64,000 nucleotides of DNA from Palaemon carinicauda. Its lineage: Eukaryota; Arthropoda; Malacostraca; Decapoda; Palaemonidae. Positions 45,701 to 59,800 of this stretch are shown here, piece after piece. Position 1 is the stretch's first letter; every line of letters begins with the position of its first letter. Under the pieces are notes generated by a model, which saw only the letters and a list, made by a program, of their open reading frames with translations, was not told the origin of the DNA and made no database searches. The stretch spans positions 17,276,851 to 17,340,850 of the forward strand of contig NC_090743.1 in NCBI RefSeq assembly GCF_036898095.1, given 5' to 3'. Position numbers and translations under genes: made by a program.

Positions 45701-48700
45701 CATCCTCTATCAAGGATTGGGCATCAAGGGAGATAATTGGTAGAGTCACTTACATGTAAATCCTACTGCCCAAACAAGGTTAAGATAAAGGCAGCCCCCC
45801 TTTTTTTTTCTTCTGACAGGCACTACGCTTCAAGTGCAGTGAATAATTATATGGATCCGATATCAGTGCTAAACACGAAGGTGCCACAGTGGTGAAGGAA
45901 TAACTTGGAGCTTTCCTTTCAATGACTGAGTGCAACATTTCATTCCTAAATTCCAATGCCAACATTATAAATACAACACACTAGCAAGTGAATAAACAGC
46001 GACAAGAATTTCAAAAATAGGAACAAAGTGTATATCAGCAGTTTGCACAAAAACTGTCAGTCAGCACAACCTTTTGTTTTCCCTAAATTCCTTCACATGC
46101 AACAAACTTCTAACTATAAAACAAAAAATGAAAACAGCCAGTAGACAGGGCAAAGAGCATGTCTGTATCCTCCAGCGGCTAAAGACAAAGTACCTATTCA
46201 GTGTACTACCTGTACTGCCCGGGGGGGGAGGGGCTTCCCAGCCACCCACAAGTAATTAAAAAGACCACATTATAAATTAAGCAACCGAAGTTCCAGCCAA
46301 ACTGAGATATTACTCCTATTAAAGGACGAGGGTTTGTATTCATGTAAGAACAACTCTTTGTTGATTTCTGCTTCAAGAGGAATGGAAGAGAGAGAGCAAA
46401 TTTACATGCTGCCACAGACGAGTCAAGGTCTGGGCAAACGAAAAAGGCTGTGCTTCCATGGAAGATGTACCTACAAGAGCTTCCCCGCTGCAACAGAAAC
46501 CTCTACATAGTATACATTGAGTTTTTTTTTTCAAAGAGAGGACTGGGAATAATCGCTGGCACCACACTGCACTGCACAATATGCTTATGCCTGTCAGCAC
46601 AATTTGATGTACAGTAATTCCTCAAATCATTGGGCCGTGCCATTGCTTCCCTTCAAGGCACCCCAGCGCCAACAACAAGAAAAGGCAGGGACTGGAATGT
46701 AAATGGGAAGGAGGAAGATAAGATCCATTCTCCCTGGACGGAGTAAGTGCACCTGTCATAATGGGTTCATTCTCTCGTTAACAGAATCCAGGGATATCAA
46801 TCACTAGATGAGACCTATCCCTCCCTTCTGAAGAAGCAGAGTACCTTATAACAGCAGCATATTCCTTACCCTCACCTGGCCTGCGGTGCGGTTGCTTTGT
46901 CCAGGTGGGTCCGCTCACATGCATTCATTGCAGCAGTAAAAGTGATCACACAAGACTCATGCTCTACTCTCAACTGTAAGAGGAGAGCAGCTTTCAAAGG
47001 GTAAGGAATAATCCCCCTATGTGACAACACGAACAGGGAAGGTGAACTTATACATCTCATTCTCACCTGGCCCAAAGTGATGGGTGGGACAATTCACCTG
47101 CACCCATTGGAATAGTGATTGCTGTCACATTGGACTTAAGCTCTGCTTGACCAACCCTGAAGGTACCCATTGGCAGGTGAGTACTATCACTCCCTCCAGG
47201 AGGAAATGAGCAGTCACTTTGTCCCAAAAAACTTTTAGCAACAAGCCTTCCTTTGAGACATTCTCTTTATCGCCTTCAATTCAGTTAGGCAAATAGGCGA
47301 CTCCCCCTCCACAACCTATCGTTAACTACCATATCTACCTAATTAATGATTCAACAGCCATTCCAGTTCCAGCTCAAGTATCTCTTATTTAAAGGAGAAA
47401 GGTTTGTCTTTAAATAGGAACAAATTTCTATGGAAAGAATCATGTACAGTATTAGGAACTGTACTTATAATAAAACGATATCTATCATATTCTTTGGCAC
47501 TATAAAAATAGTCATACTGCACATCCTTACAAAAAGTAATTGATTTAAATTTCAGTTTGTAAGGACAATTTTTTTTTTTTTTTATTTAATACAATAAAGT
47601 ACTGTAATCAAAATATTGTACATACATCATAGAATTGGACTTGAAACACCATATGACTAACAGTTGACTTTTTTCTTCATTGTAGCAATACGATTTCAAT
47701 TTTATCATCGCTATCCGATTGAAAACAAAAATAACGAAGGAAACAATTTAAGTGGGAGGACCAGATCAAGGATCATATGCTTTGACCATTCAAATCTGGG
47801 TTGATGACTAATTAGCCCACCCTTTTCTCCATTTCTTAGTCTGTCCATAGATTAAAGAGGTCACACTAGGTGTGCAATACAAAGACTAGAAGGAACTGGT
47901 CATACTGTAAATGGGCTACGACTCCGCTCCAAGATTAGTTAAGACTTTAGTCCCTGCAATTTCTGGTACATCTTTTTCTATTGTCAATTGGCCCTACACA
48001 GCACTACAATTACAATCTTAATACACCTGGAGAGAGTGTACTTCGGGAACATAATTGGTGTGAGAGAAGGAGAGCTAGAAATCATCCCAAAGGACCGAAA
48101 CTACCTAGTCCTCTGAGATGTTCATAAAATTTGTCACAACTATACTGTGCCAATATTACCAAGTACAATAATTCTATCTTTGTCGAAAATTTTTTTCTGG
48201 CTGATCATTACAGTGTTTCAAAGGGGATAAATAATGTGATACAAGATTATATTTGCTAAAATCTAATAACTCAGGATTATATTTGCTAAAATCTAATAAC
48301 TAAAAAATCGACGATGATGCATTACAAGATTACTTCCTAAAATATAATAATGATCTTAAAAGTCAATGACAATATACTCACCTCTAATACAAGGTGCTAT
48401 TTTATTCTAAATGGCCATTCCTACCTTGGTTCCGCCCACTTTGCATGGAAGACAAATTTTTGTCTCTGTAGTTTTTGAGCTACTCTTTTCAAAGTACTGT
48501 AAACCCAATGAAATACTCATCTATGGCCTTAAAAGTGTCTTACAATAATGAAGAAAATTACTTTACAGCACTGCAAGAGGATCTGGCACATCAGACCCCT
48601 GCTACTTCCATTTAGACAGTTGATTAGAGGGATTAACTTCAAATCCACTGTAGAAAAAGTAATCTTCAACCCCATTAACTTGACTAGTTTCTATGCAAAC

Positions 48701-49906
48701 TTATTTGTGTAACACTTACTAGAAAAAGAATTTAGTTGATCTATACAACAGTGTGATTTTTTATTGTAAGGGACATAGTTTGAATCGAGGTAAAAAATCT
48801 ATTATTTTATGGCAGTAAGTCCCATACATAAAAATTTGATGCATTTCACGTGTTGGCTCTGAAATAAGAAAGGTTCCAAAGTCCAACATAATTAGCCAAG
48901 GCATCCAACTCATAACCCCAAACACTCACTTGTTTTCAATCAGCTGATCTTGCTGACACTAATGAGCTAGCCTACATTTGTATAAAAAATTCCCAAATCT
49001 ATTTGTACTACAATATGATTTTAAGAAACTAAATATTTTCAATTTTGTCGGGCACTCGTAAAAAACACTTATAGTTTATTGCATTCAGTTTCTTATCTTA
49101 AATATTCATGAGTTTAAAGTTACAAATCTAGGAGATTTACAATAATATTTGGGGGCAAGCATTTTAATTTTACTGTACATTACAAAAGATGTTGTGTTGA
49201 GTGGGGTGGTAAAGACTGGGAAGGTGAGCCTAAGATTATGTTTTGACTATAATTCAGACTGGTATAATGTGCTAAAAGCGTCCTTGTTCAGAAAAAAACT
49301 AATTTAATTCAATTTACATCATGCTAGGTTAAGCAAAGTGAGGGCTACTGGGGGGAGGGGGAGGTTTTATCGGACCAGATAAAAGCCAGGCGCACTAGGT
49401 CAAGTTAGGTAGGTTAAGTTAGGGGGGTGTGTGTACGATAGCAGCCACCAGTATGTATGATGACGGCCGGCTAAGAATACGGCAGTCTCAGGGGGATCGC
49501 AGCGGGGCGTTACCCTCGCTGTTAGGCAAGTAGGTAAGAACACGGCTTGTAGGTTAGGTTAGGTAGGGAAGATTAAGCTAGGTGATGTTCTTATGTAAAG
49601 GTTTTCCAGAAAAAAATAAAATAAAATAAAAGTTACAAACGACTCGAAAATGGGAAGAAAATCCCCATTTCCTATGCATGCGGAGGAACTGACCGCCGAT
49701 ATACAAATGCTTCAAGTTAGGATGTACCCCATGTAATTTCATTTAATTCAAAGTTAGCTACGTCAGTTTAGGTGAAAGGTCCGGCAACATAAGTTAGTAG
49801 TCAATTTTTTTTTCATTTCATGCATATACATATATAATATATATATAATATATATATAATATATATATATATACATATTTCATCATATTTACATGGTTAT
49901 CATTAG

Positions 49907-49963
<57 letters not shown>

Positions 49964-50459
49964 TTTCAGAGATAATACCCTAATCTCCTGTAGGCATACC
50001 AAAAGCAATGGTATGGTTCTAGTCCTCATAAACTAGTTAAGCATATTTCTGAGGTTAAGAGAAAACAAGAATGCAAATAACTAATGTACCCTAAACCAGT
50101 TCACCAGTTTAACCCGGTCCTTCTCTTATGTGCATAGATTTCTTTAAGAATAAAATTTTCGAAATCAAATCCACTGTCATTCCCAGCAATTTAATGACTG
50201 CCTAAATTGAACTTACAATTCATAAATATTGTAAATAGGAATACCACAGAACAACCTAGACAACTAACCTTGTCCAGAGAAGGCTACGGAAAATCTAAGA
50301 TTATTCGCAACGTTAAGCACCACGGGAATACCTTTCGAATGAAAGCAAAATGCAGATAATATGGTGACGTCTCTTAATTCCTGTATAGCTTAGAAATAAA
50401 CTTGGACAATTCACTTTCACGGTACACGATAAATCAATCGAATTTATCACAATACTCAC
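45701..50459. other. Rest of the V-ATPase first intron, mostly unique
   Basis: No exon was found. Small items are a 30-bp direct duplication at 48245-48300 ('gattatatttgctaaaatct' unit), a short TTAGG-type run at 49550-49566, a GC-rich segment at 49330-49600 that looks like part of a dispersed repeat, and (TA)n at 49829-49955. Confidence 0.45.
49829..49955. repeat. (TA)n microsatellites
   Basis: Two dinucleotide tracts (49829-49874 and 49908-49955) separated by 'catatttcatcatatttaca'. Confidence 0.95.
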
Positions 50460-50530
50460 CTACACTGTAGCTTCGAAGAGACACAAAACAACTGCTGTAG
50501 GTCCTACTGTCATGTGATGTCAGCTGATCA
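50460..50530 (-). other. Vha55: Probable 5'UTR exon and start region of the V-ATPase gene
   Basis: On the minus strand 'GCTACAGTGTAG' is followed by a consensus donor 'gtgagtattg' (50459-50450). This fits a non-coding first exon spliced to the acceptor at 40314-40316, giving a ~10.1-kb first intron. The upstream limit (transcription start) is unknown. The call rests on the donor, the M-box motifs next to it and the need for an upstream exon; a transcript would be needed to confirm it. Confidence 0.5.
50509..50520. promoter_or_regulatory. TCATGTGA M-box, proximal copy
   Basis: 'gtcatgtgatgt' contains TCATGTGA, the M-box/E-box form bound by MITF/TFE bHLH-Zip factors. In Drosophila, Mitf is known to control V-ATPase genes through such sites. 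The position beside the probable first exon supports the reading. Confidence 0.5.
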
Positions 50531-50584
50531 ATGATAGTCAGTGTTGCCAGAACTTTTCGGGGATTTTCCCCCAAACTTCTCCCC

Positions 50585-50596
50585 GTCATGTGATGT
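50585..50596. promoter_or_regulatory. TCATGTGA M-box, distal copy
   Basis: The identical 12-mer 'gtcatgtgatgt' recurs 76 bp upstream (in gene sense) of the first. Flanks differ, so this is not part of a longer duplication. Confidence 0.5.
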
Positions 50597-50744
50597 TTTA
50601 TCCCCGTCTTTTGCTAAAGGAGTTCGTTCATTTCATTAAATCTCTCCTTTTCTTGTTAGAATAATGATGTCTTTATGATAACAAAAACTAAATTCTAAGT
50701 GGTGCAAGATACTTTATCCCTATCTTACTCAAATACTAAATACG

Positions 50745-50856
<112 letters not shown>

Positions 50857-51003
50857 GTGTGTGTATGTTTACTTTTAATAACTGTGATATATTATTCTAT
50901 TTTTTTCTTTAAAGGTCAATAAACAGCTAATAAGCAAAGGAAATCAAAACAATCACCATATTTCAATATATGTTAGTCAGCCCTAGTCTCTGTTAAAATT
51001 GAG

Positions 51004-51105
<102 letters not shown>

Positions 51106-51133
51106 GGCAATTTATATGTTATTATCCTTATTA

Positions 51134-51290
51134 CTAGCTGAGATCTAATCTTAGTTAGAAAAGCAGGATGCCCAAAGCCTAAAAGTGCCAACAGGGAGAG
51201 TAGCTCAGTGAGGAGAGAAAATAGCAAATGAACTATATATGAAAAGCGATGAATGAAAAATATAAAATAGTTTAAGATCATTAACGGTAA
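51134..51290 (+). repeat. Dispersed repeat family R1, diverged partial copy
   Basis: 'tagaaaagcaggatgcccaa' and 'gtagctcagtgaggagagaa' match the first third of the family. The rest is decayed. Confidence 0.6.
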
Positions 51291-52041
51291 AATACTGTAG
51301 ATTTGTCATATATAAACTATGAAAAGAGACATGTCAACCTGTTCAAAAGAAATCTAAGATCTGAATGCAAAGAACCGTCAGAATTATGAAAAATCTTATG
51401 CAATTTGCATAAAGAACTAACTGAATGATGGTTCTAGATTAATATCCAGATCAAGACTAAGGAATTTAATAGGTAGCAAAATTCTAGCCAATGAATTAAG
51501 ATGAGAATCTGCAGCTAAAGATGAGACAGGAGAACAATACTCGAATTAAAGCAGGATAAGGTAATAAAAACATTTCCTCATGATGGATTGATCCCAAATA
51601 CCATTAAAAGATTTTCTCAATAAGCCATTTCTCTGCAGTTAGGGAGAAAACAGACTGAAGATGTTTCTCAAAAGTATATTGGCAATAAAGAATTACACCT
51701 AGAATTACAAAATTTGTCGTAGGCTATACAATTTGAAAATCACTATCAATACAGAGATCTGGATGTTGAGAAGCAATTACCTTTGAGTTATCTTAGGGGT
51801 CAACTTCATATACCCCATAATTTGCACTGTGCACTTATTTTAGCCAGATGTCTATTAACCATAGGTCTACATCCAGGAAATGAAACCGATGCATACATAC
51901 AATAGCAGGTAAAGAGCTATGTTTAGAAAATTTAATTTTACATTAATCTAAAAATTGTGTTGTTGGTTTGGGGAAAGATTGTGTAGATTTGGTTGTTTTT
52001 TTTCAGGCGCATAGAAACTATAACTGAACCTGGAATATTAA

Positions 52042-52149
<108 letters not shown>

Positions 52150-52817
52150 GATTAATATTTTATATTAACTATCTGAATTATTGCATACTCTTCCGCTAAA
52201 TTCCAAACTGAAGGCCAAGCTTATGTGATTTTTAGTAGTAATTATTTTTTCTTAAGACAATTTGTTTTCATTCTTTGTCACATTTATTCTACAACTAATT
52301 TTCTATTATTATTTTATAATTTATCTTATTTCAAAATCTCTTTTCCCTAGAATGATCACGGGATGTTCACAGGAGGGATATTTCCCTAGCAATGGTAACA
52401 CTTGATTCCACGTTCCATATCAGAATCGAAAGGTTTAGTTGTATCTTTTCGATTTATTAATGGAACGAGGTTGATATTTCATTGTTTTGAGTCTTATTAA
52501 TAAAAATGCATTAATTATAAAGTAACAAATCGTCTGAAATACCATAAGTGAAGTACTTCTCTAGGATTGGTAAATTCAGAAAGATAAATAACGAAATATG
52601 AAATAAGCGTAGGCGTGAAATGTTATTCACCCGCCAACAACAAAATTATCAACATTATAAGATCCTTTTATTATATATTTGCCAGACCAATTTCATGTTT
52701 ATATAGGTAACGTAAGCATATTACTAACTTGATGGTTACGTGCTCCTTGATTAAACAGAAGTTGCAATTGAGGGAATCTATTATATTTGTCATTTGCTTT
52801 GGACAAATCTAAAATGG

Positions 52818-53260
<443 letters not shown>

Positions 53261-53496
53261 AGTTCAACTAATTTAGCTACATGATTACGAATATCATTAC
53301 TCAATCAGAAAAAAAAAACTTCTAAAATATTGTGTAGTGTTGTGGCCTGTGATGGAGACATGGCTGTGAGAACTAACTGCATACCTACAACCTTATCTTC
53401 TTCTACCCTTTCCTGACACAGATCACTTTCTCAATTGCGTAAGTATCGTCGATATTCTTTGCTGAAGATATTTTGTAATGATTCTCCAACAACGTC

Positions 53497-53499
<3 letters not shown>

Positions 53500-53576
<77 letters not shown>
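53500..53576. repeat. (GA)n microsatellite
   Basis: About 38 GA units followed by a G run. The Arg-Glu ORF is an artefact. Confidence 0.97.
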
Positions 53577-53584
<8 letters not shown>

Positions 53585-54419
53585 ACTGAATTCAACCTAT
53601 ACAGTTACCTATTGAAAGTTGAAAGACTGCATGAATCCTATAGAACAAATGCAGAGATAACTTTTTTCAGAACTTGTACTAGAACGAAGATACCAGCGTT
53701 CGAAATGTGTCACGTTCTTCGTGAAACTCCACAAAGTATAATTAATACATGTTACTCATTTTAGATTTTCATATATCATAAAATGTTAATAAGAAATATG
53801 ATAAGAATGTAACATATCAATTTCATCAGTTATTAACAAATATAACAGGCTACAGCAAAGGTAGAGTAAGCGAGCCGAAGAGCCTAGGGAAGGGGGTTAC
53901 TAGAAGGATAGGAGGAAGGTCCAGACCGAGGGAGGGAAGTAAAGGGGAGGGCCCTGGAGTGCAGGTATTCGAATTGCTTTGCCTACTTACTCGATTCACT
54001 TGACTAATACTTTATTATTACAAGAGTAAACACCTCAATTAACGGGATTCAAAAATGTATTATCGTATAAAAAAAATTATGGGGAGGTCTACACAGAATG
54101 CTTTGTCAAAGTACCATTCTGATCAAGTAATTAGTAGGGGAGATATTAAAGAAAACCATTATTTTTTGGCCAGAAATGCGTAATGGCATGCATTTGATTC
54201 TAATAGCCAGGCCTTCTCCATCATGAGGCTCAATACTACACAGTATTCTAGAAGTTTTATTCCAGTTGTGGAATGATCTTCCTAATCCGGGTAGTTGAAT
54301 CGGTAGTACTTTAAAAGTTCATACTTGCAGCAAATATTTTTATGTAGAACAGGCTCATATGAGTCTTTTTATAGTTTTTAGATGGAATGTCTGTTTTTGT
54401 TGTTGCTACTGCTTTTAAA

Positions 54420-54559
54420 ACCTTTTATCTTAATATTTCTTTATTTCTCCTATCGTGTATTTACTTCCTTATTTCCTTTTCTCACTTGGCTATTTTTCCT
54501 TGTTGGAGCCCCTGGGTTTAAAGCATCTTGCTTTTCCAATTAGGCTTGTAACTTAGCTA

Positions 54560-54648
<89 letters not shown>
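54420..54648 (-). repeat. Dispersed repeat family R1, short copy with (AAT)n
   Basis: The minus strand reads (ATT)n, 'ctagctaagttacaagccta', 'aaaagcaagatgctttaaa' and 'ccaacaaggaaaaatag', then stops. The (AAT)n tract covers 54560-54648. Confidence 0.75.
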
Positions 54649-54651
<3 letters not shown>

Positions 54652-54699
54652 AGCGGTCGTATCTCAGCGGGTGGCTGGTGCCCTGGCCAACCTACTACC

Positions 54700-55350
54700 T
54701 TTAAAACTATTACTGTTACTATTACTTGCTAAGCTACAGCCCTAGTCGGAAAACCAGGATGCTATAAGCCCAGATGCCCCAACAGGGAAAATAGCCCAGT
54801 GAGGAAAGGAAATAAGGAAAAATGAAATATTTTATGAACAGTAACAACATTAACATAAATCTTTCATATATAAACTATAAAAACTTTAACAAAAAAAGTT
54901 AATGAGAAATTAGATAGAATATTGTGCCTGAGTGTACCCTCAAGCAAGAGAACTCTAACCCAAGACAGTGGAAGGCCATGATATAGAGGCTATGGCAATA
55001 CCTAATACTAGAGAACAATTGTTTAATTTTGGAGTGTCCTTCAAGAAAAGCTGCTTACCATAGCTAAAGAGTCTATTCTACCCTTGCCAAGAGGAAAGTA
55101 GCCGCTGAACAATTACATTGCAGTAGTTAACCCATTGGGTGAAGAAGAATTGTTTGGTAATCTAAGTGTTGGCAGGTTGAGGAGAATCTGTAAAGAATAG
55201 ACCAGACTATTCGGTGTATGTGTAGGCAAAGGGATTGAACCGTAACCAGAGAGAAGGAACCAAAGTATTACTGCCTGGCCAGTTAAAGGACTCCATAACT
55301 CTCTAGCAGTAGTATTTCAACGGGCGGCTGGTGCCCTGGCAAAGCTACTA
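54700..55350 (+). repeat. Dispersed repeat family R1, near-complete copy
   Basis: Runs from 'attacttgctaagctac' through 'aaccaggatgctataagccc', 'gcccagtgaggaaagg', 'agagaactctaacccaag', 'ggagtgtccttcaagaaa', 'aaccattgggtgaagaag' (approximately) and 'agaccagactattcggtg' to the end motif 'ggctggtgccctggcaaag'. A copy of the same end motif lies at about 54665-54695, just before it. Confidence 0.8.
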
Positions 55351-56218
55351 CTTACAAATTCAGAACATGCTATGTGCGTGGTTCAAATATTCAATATTAC
55401 AGTTAACATTTCTACAGTGAAAAGCAAATGCTTACTTATTCCAACAATTTTATCAAGGATCAAACAAATAAAAGTGATGATATACATTGCGTCCCTGAAT
55501 CCTTAAAAAATGCTCAGAAAATGTTCAATAACTTGAGAAGCAATTTTGGTAAGTCTTATGGTCATAAATTAGAAACATTTTTCTTAATCTAAAACCCTCT
55601 TCTTAGAAACACAACTTCCTGCAAATCCCATTCTTTCTCTTAATCGTTTGTGGGAAAGTTACAACAACGGTCTGGCATGTTCCATGCTTCTGTGTGACAT
55701 TACCCTTCTATGAGGTCAACTTTCATGCAGCTTACATTGATTTAGTTTTTAGTAAATTCATTTGGTGAGAACAGACTTCTTCCATTTATTTACTACAATA
55801 TTATTGATAGATCTGTAAGTTCGATCTAACAAAGAAGGGTAATTATTATAATGTCTCTTCTGTCAGTCAAGTTAATGGGCAGTGCCACATAATCCGTTTT
55901 TTTTTTTTATTCACCTTTGCTGTTCGAATGTCCACAGCTTCTGTGTGTCTTCATCTGGACACAATTGCAGAGATAGGTTGTACTTTAAGTTGTTACAGGA
56001 AAATACCCAATTTGACCCTCTCTCGTGGCTTTGGCTTATAATTACTAGAAAACTCTTGTGTTTAATCTTATTCAGAAAGAAGCTAGTGCACTTCATTCAT
56101 TCTGTATGTGACGATATCCCCATCGTGTCATGGGTCTATGATGCTAATGTATAAGTGTAACTGAGGTCTTTGAAATCTGCCATAGAAGTCCTGTGTATAT
56201 CTATCTTAAGATGATATT

Positions 56219-56328
56219 TGTGGTATCATGTAGTCCCATGTAGCTATGAATAAAGGGCAGTCTCTACCTAGCACCCAAGCCATCAAGACCTGTCTTTTAA
56301 TCACTGCAACCTCTTGCATATTATATCA
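56219..56328 (+). repeat. 5' LTR (110 bp)
   Basis: Begins TGTGGTATCATG and ends ATTATATCA. It contains an AATAAA signal about 30 bp from the start. Unusually short for the group. Identical to the 3' LTR at every position compared. Confidence 0.95.
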
Positions 56329-56346
56329 TGGTGGCAGCGTGGTAAC
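56329..56346 (+). other. Primer-binding site region
   Basis: The sequence 'tggtggcagcgtggtaac' starts with the TGG complementary to a tRNA CCA end, immediately after the LTR. The priming tRNA is not identified. Confidence 0.6.
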
Positions 56347-56850
56347 GCACCCCACGCCATTCCATCAACAAACCCGGACCATAGAGACACTTTACATACC
56401 TCTCCTGTCCGTAATAACTGAGAAGAGGACTCATAATCAGCACAAGTTTATTACCAGTGGCCGCAGATGACGCCATTTTCACCCAACGGCAACTGAACAA
56501 AGACTGTCATACCGGCCCAGATAACAACCGGACATAACTTATATCGTCAGAATATGGCATAGAATGGACATTAGTGCACCGTGATTACAGTGAGAATAGT
56601 GAAGAAAGTTGTGAATAGATTACTTACAAGTATTTTGGCCATTGTTATCCGCGCACTACTTCACAAAATGAGCCAAACAACAACGTACATTCAGCAGTGT
56701 AAACAAAACTGAAAACCGTGCCGGCTACCAGTGACAAATTTTTGTAGTGATTTCCATACTCTCATTATATGTCTCTTTGTGAACCGTAAACTGTGTTACT
56801 AATCCAATCACTATCTATCTATTGTGTAACACTCGAAACCAAATCCAATC

Positions 56851-59800
56851 ATGGCCCAGCCTAAATGCCCAAGTATGGACTGGGCTCACCAGCCCCTGGC
56901 AGAGTCGTTTCGTGCATTCAAGGCGCGCATGAACTTATACCTCGAAGACCAGGAAGTCACAGACCCGGGCAAGCAAGCAACTAAAATTAAAATTGCCCTC
57001 GGCGATGAGGGCATGAGGCGTATCTTGGCGAGCGGCCTCACTGAACAGGAGCAACGTGTGCCGCAGAACATATGGAGGCTTATTGAAAGTGAGGTTGATG
57101 CAACGGTGAAAATAAATTTCCGAGTTCACCGCCTCGAATTTGCAAATACCAAACAGAAACCTGCTGAAACAATCAGTCAATTCCTGGCCAGACTCCGTGA
57201 AAAAGCGACAAAGTGCGAGTTTGAAGACAGAGAACTCAACGAACGACTTATCGAAATGACCATACTACGAACACAATTCGAAGAATTTCGGAAAGAACTC
57301 CTAACTAAACCGAAGGGCTATGCTGTGAGCAACGTTCTAGAGAGAGGTCGGGAATACGAGGCCATTGCGGCCTCCACGGCATCATTACGCTCCATACAGA
57401 TGAGCTCTGAGAACACAAGTACAAGCCATACCAACGTGGATGCAATTCGAAGGGAAAGCAACGAGCCACGGAACAAACTACAAACCACGGACAATCCCTG
57501 CTGGAACTGTGGGCTTAGCCATCCCATAAGGTCTTGCCCCGCTTACAATGACAGATGCAGTGGTTGTGGCATCAAGGGGCATTGGAAAAAGATGTGCCGC
57601 AAAACTGATGGAGGCAGAACAATGCCAGGAGACAACATGCAGCAGACACAACGTCAGAGCAAGACAAGAGGGCGCTTCTACCGACGGCCGAATCGGGCTC
57701 CTAACCACAGGCAACACGAAGTCATGGTTAATGAAAACCCTAATCTTGATGAAGAAACAGATTATATGCCAAACTTCGACATGATAACGATATCCGACAT
57801 AGGAGTGGCACCGAAACGAGAAGCATTCTCAAAGCTCATGGTCAAGCATGAAAACCCCCCCGCCTATGGGCCCCTGAAACTCAAAATCGACACAGGTTCC
57901 GGTGGCAATACGCTGCCCTTGCGGACATACAAGCAAATGTTTGGTGATGCACCCACCAGCCTCGTACTATCCCCAGAACCGTCAGTAAGACTAACATCAT
58001 ACAGTGGCGACAACATTCCCTGCCTAGGGTCACTAATGCTCAGCGTCCGCAAACTCAGCAACCCAGCATTCTCGCAAGAAAAGTTCTTCGTGGTTGATGT
58101 GTCTGGTCCAGCCATACTTGGCCTTCCCTCATGCCAAAAACTTGGTATTGTGGATATCAATGTCAACGACGTTACTGGAATACCTGAGCAACCAAGCCAA
58201 CAAGGCCCTATTAGGTCAGTCGAACAACTAAAAGCGCAATTCCCAGCACAGTTTGACTGTATCGGCAAACTAAAAGAGCCCGCGATGCTCCACCTCAAGG
58301 ATGACGCGATACCTTTCTGTGATCCGCCCCGTAAGGTGAGTATCCACCTGAAGCCCCGCATCAAGTCCGAGCTTGACACTATGGAGAAAGAGGGGGTTAT
58401 CAGACGCGTAACGGCACACACAGACTGGTGTAGCAGCCTTGTGTATGTCACAAAACCCGATGGAAGCCTACGGATCTGCCTGGACCCCAAGCGGCTCAAC
58501 CAAAACCTCAAAAGATGTCCCCACAAGATTCCCACTCTAGAAGAGATCAACCCGGTATTCTCCAAAGCGAAAGTGTTCTCCAAGCTAGACGCCAAAGCAG
58601 GCTACTGGAGTATACCGCTACACGAGGACTCACAACTACTGACAACGTTCCGAACACCACACGGCCGGTATTGTTGGACAAGGCTACCATTCGGGCTGAA
58701 TGTAAGCCAGGACATATTTCAAGCCAGGATGGACTCCATCATTGAGAATCTCCCAGGTGTTGTTGGCATCGCTGATGACGTGGCAATATGTGGGAAAGAC
58801 CAGTCGGAACACGACAAAAACCTGATGGGGTTCATGCAGCGTGCAGCCCAACACGGACTCAGCCTAAACTCGAAGAAATGCTCCATTTCAAAACCAGAAA
58901 TCGAGTTTTTCGGAACACGCTATACCAGCAAGGGCATGATGCCAGACCCGTCAAAGGTACACGACCTGCATAGCATGCCGTCACCCTCCAATAAAGAGGA
59001 ACTACAGAGATTCCTGGGAGTAATGACTTACCTCAGCCCCTATGTACCACATTACTCAGCTCAGTCACAAAGACTTCGAGATCTGGTCAAGGAAGATGTG
59101 CCCTTCCAATGGGAAGAAGACCATGAATCCACCTATCAACACCTGAAACGCCAAATAGCCCCATCAAGCACGCTGTCTTACTATGACCCAACTCGACCAG
59201 TGACTCTTGAAGTCGATGCATCGCAAAAAGGCCTCGGGGCGGCCCTCATCCAAGACGGGAAGGTAATAGCCTTCGCCAGCAAAGCCCTGACACCAACGCA
59301 GGCAAATTACAGCAATATCGAGCGAGAGGCCCTTGGACTAGTACACGGCGTGCAACGATTTCATACCTACCTATACGGAAGAGACTTCGAAGCTGTCACT
59401 GACCACAAACCCCTCGTTAATATCTGGGAGAAGCCACTGATCAGTGCCCCACCTAGACTACAACGTCTCTTCTTGAAACTACAGGGGTATGACATGAGGG
59501 TCAAGTACAAGGAAGGACGAACCCTTGTACTCTCCGACGCCCTATCACGCCTTCCTAACCCACAAAATGACAAGGAAATCCCTTTGGATATACGAGTGGA
59601 CGGACTGGAACTAGATGACATCGATGTGATATCAGTTGCACTCATAAAATTTGGTCCCCAGATTTTGGAAGAGGTCCGCCATAGGTCTGACACCGACCCA
59701 GTGCTGCGCACTCTCAAGCATACTATCATCGAGGGTTGGCCTACCTCAGTAAAAGGCTGTCACCCCGATATCCGCCAGTTTTTCTCATACAGAGAATGCC

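Noticed and set aside
49550..49566. Interstitial telomere or chromosome end
   Set aside because: Only about three TTAGG units, surrounded by ordinary intron DNA.
53435..53764. Arg-Glu repeat ORF
   Set aside because: Translation of (GA)n; no splice or homology support.
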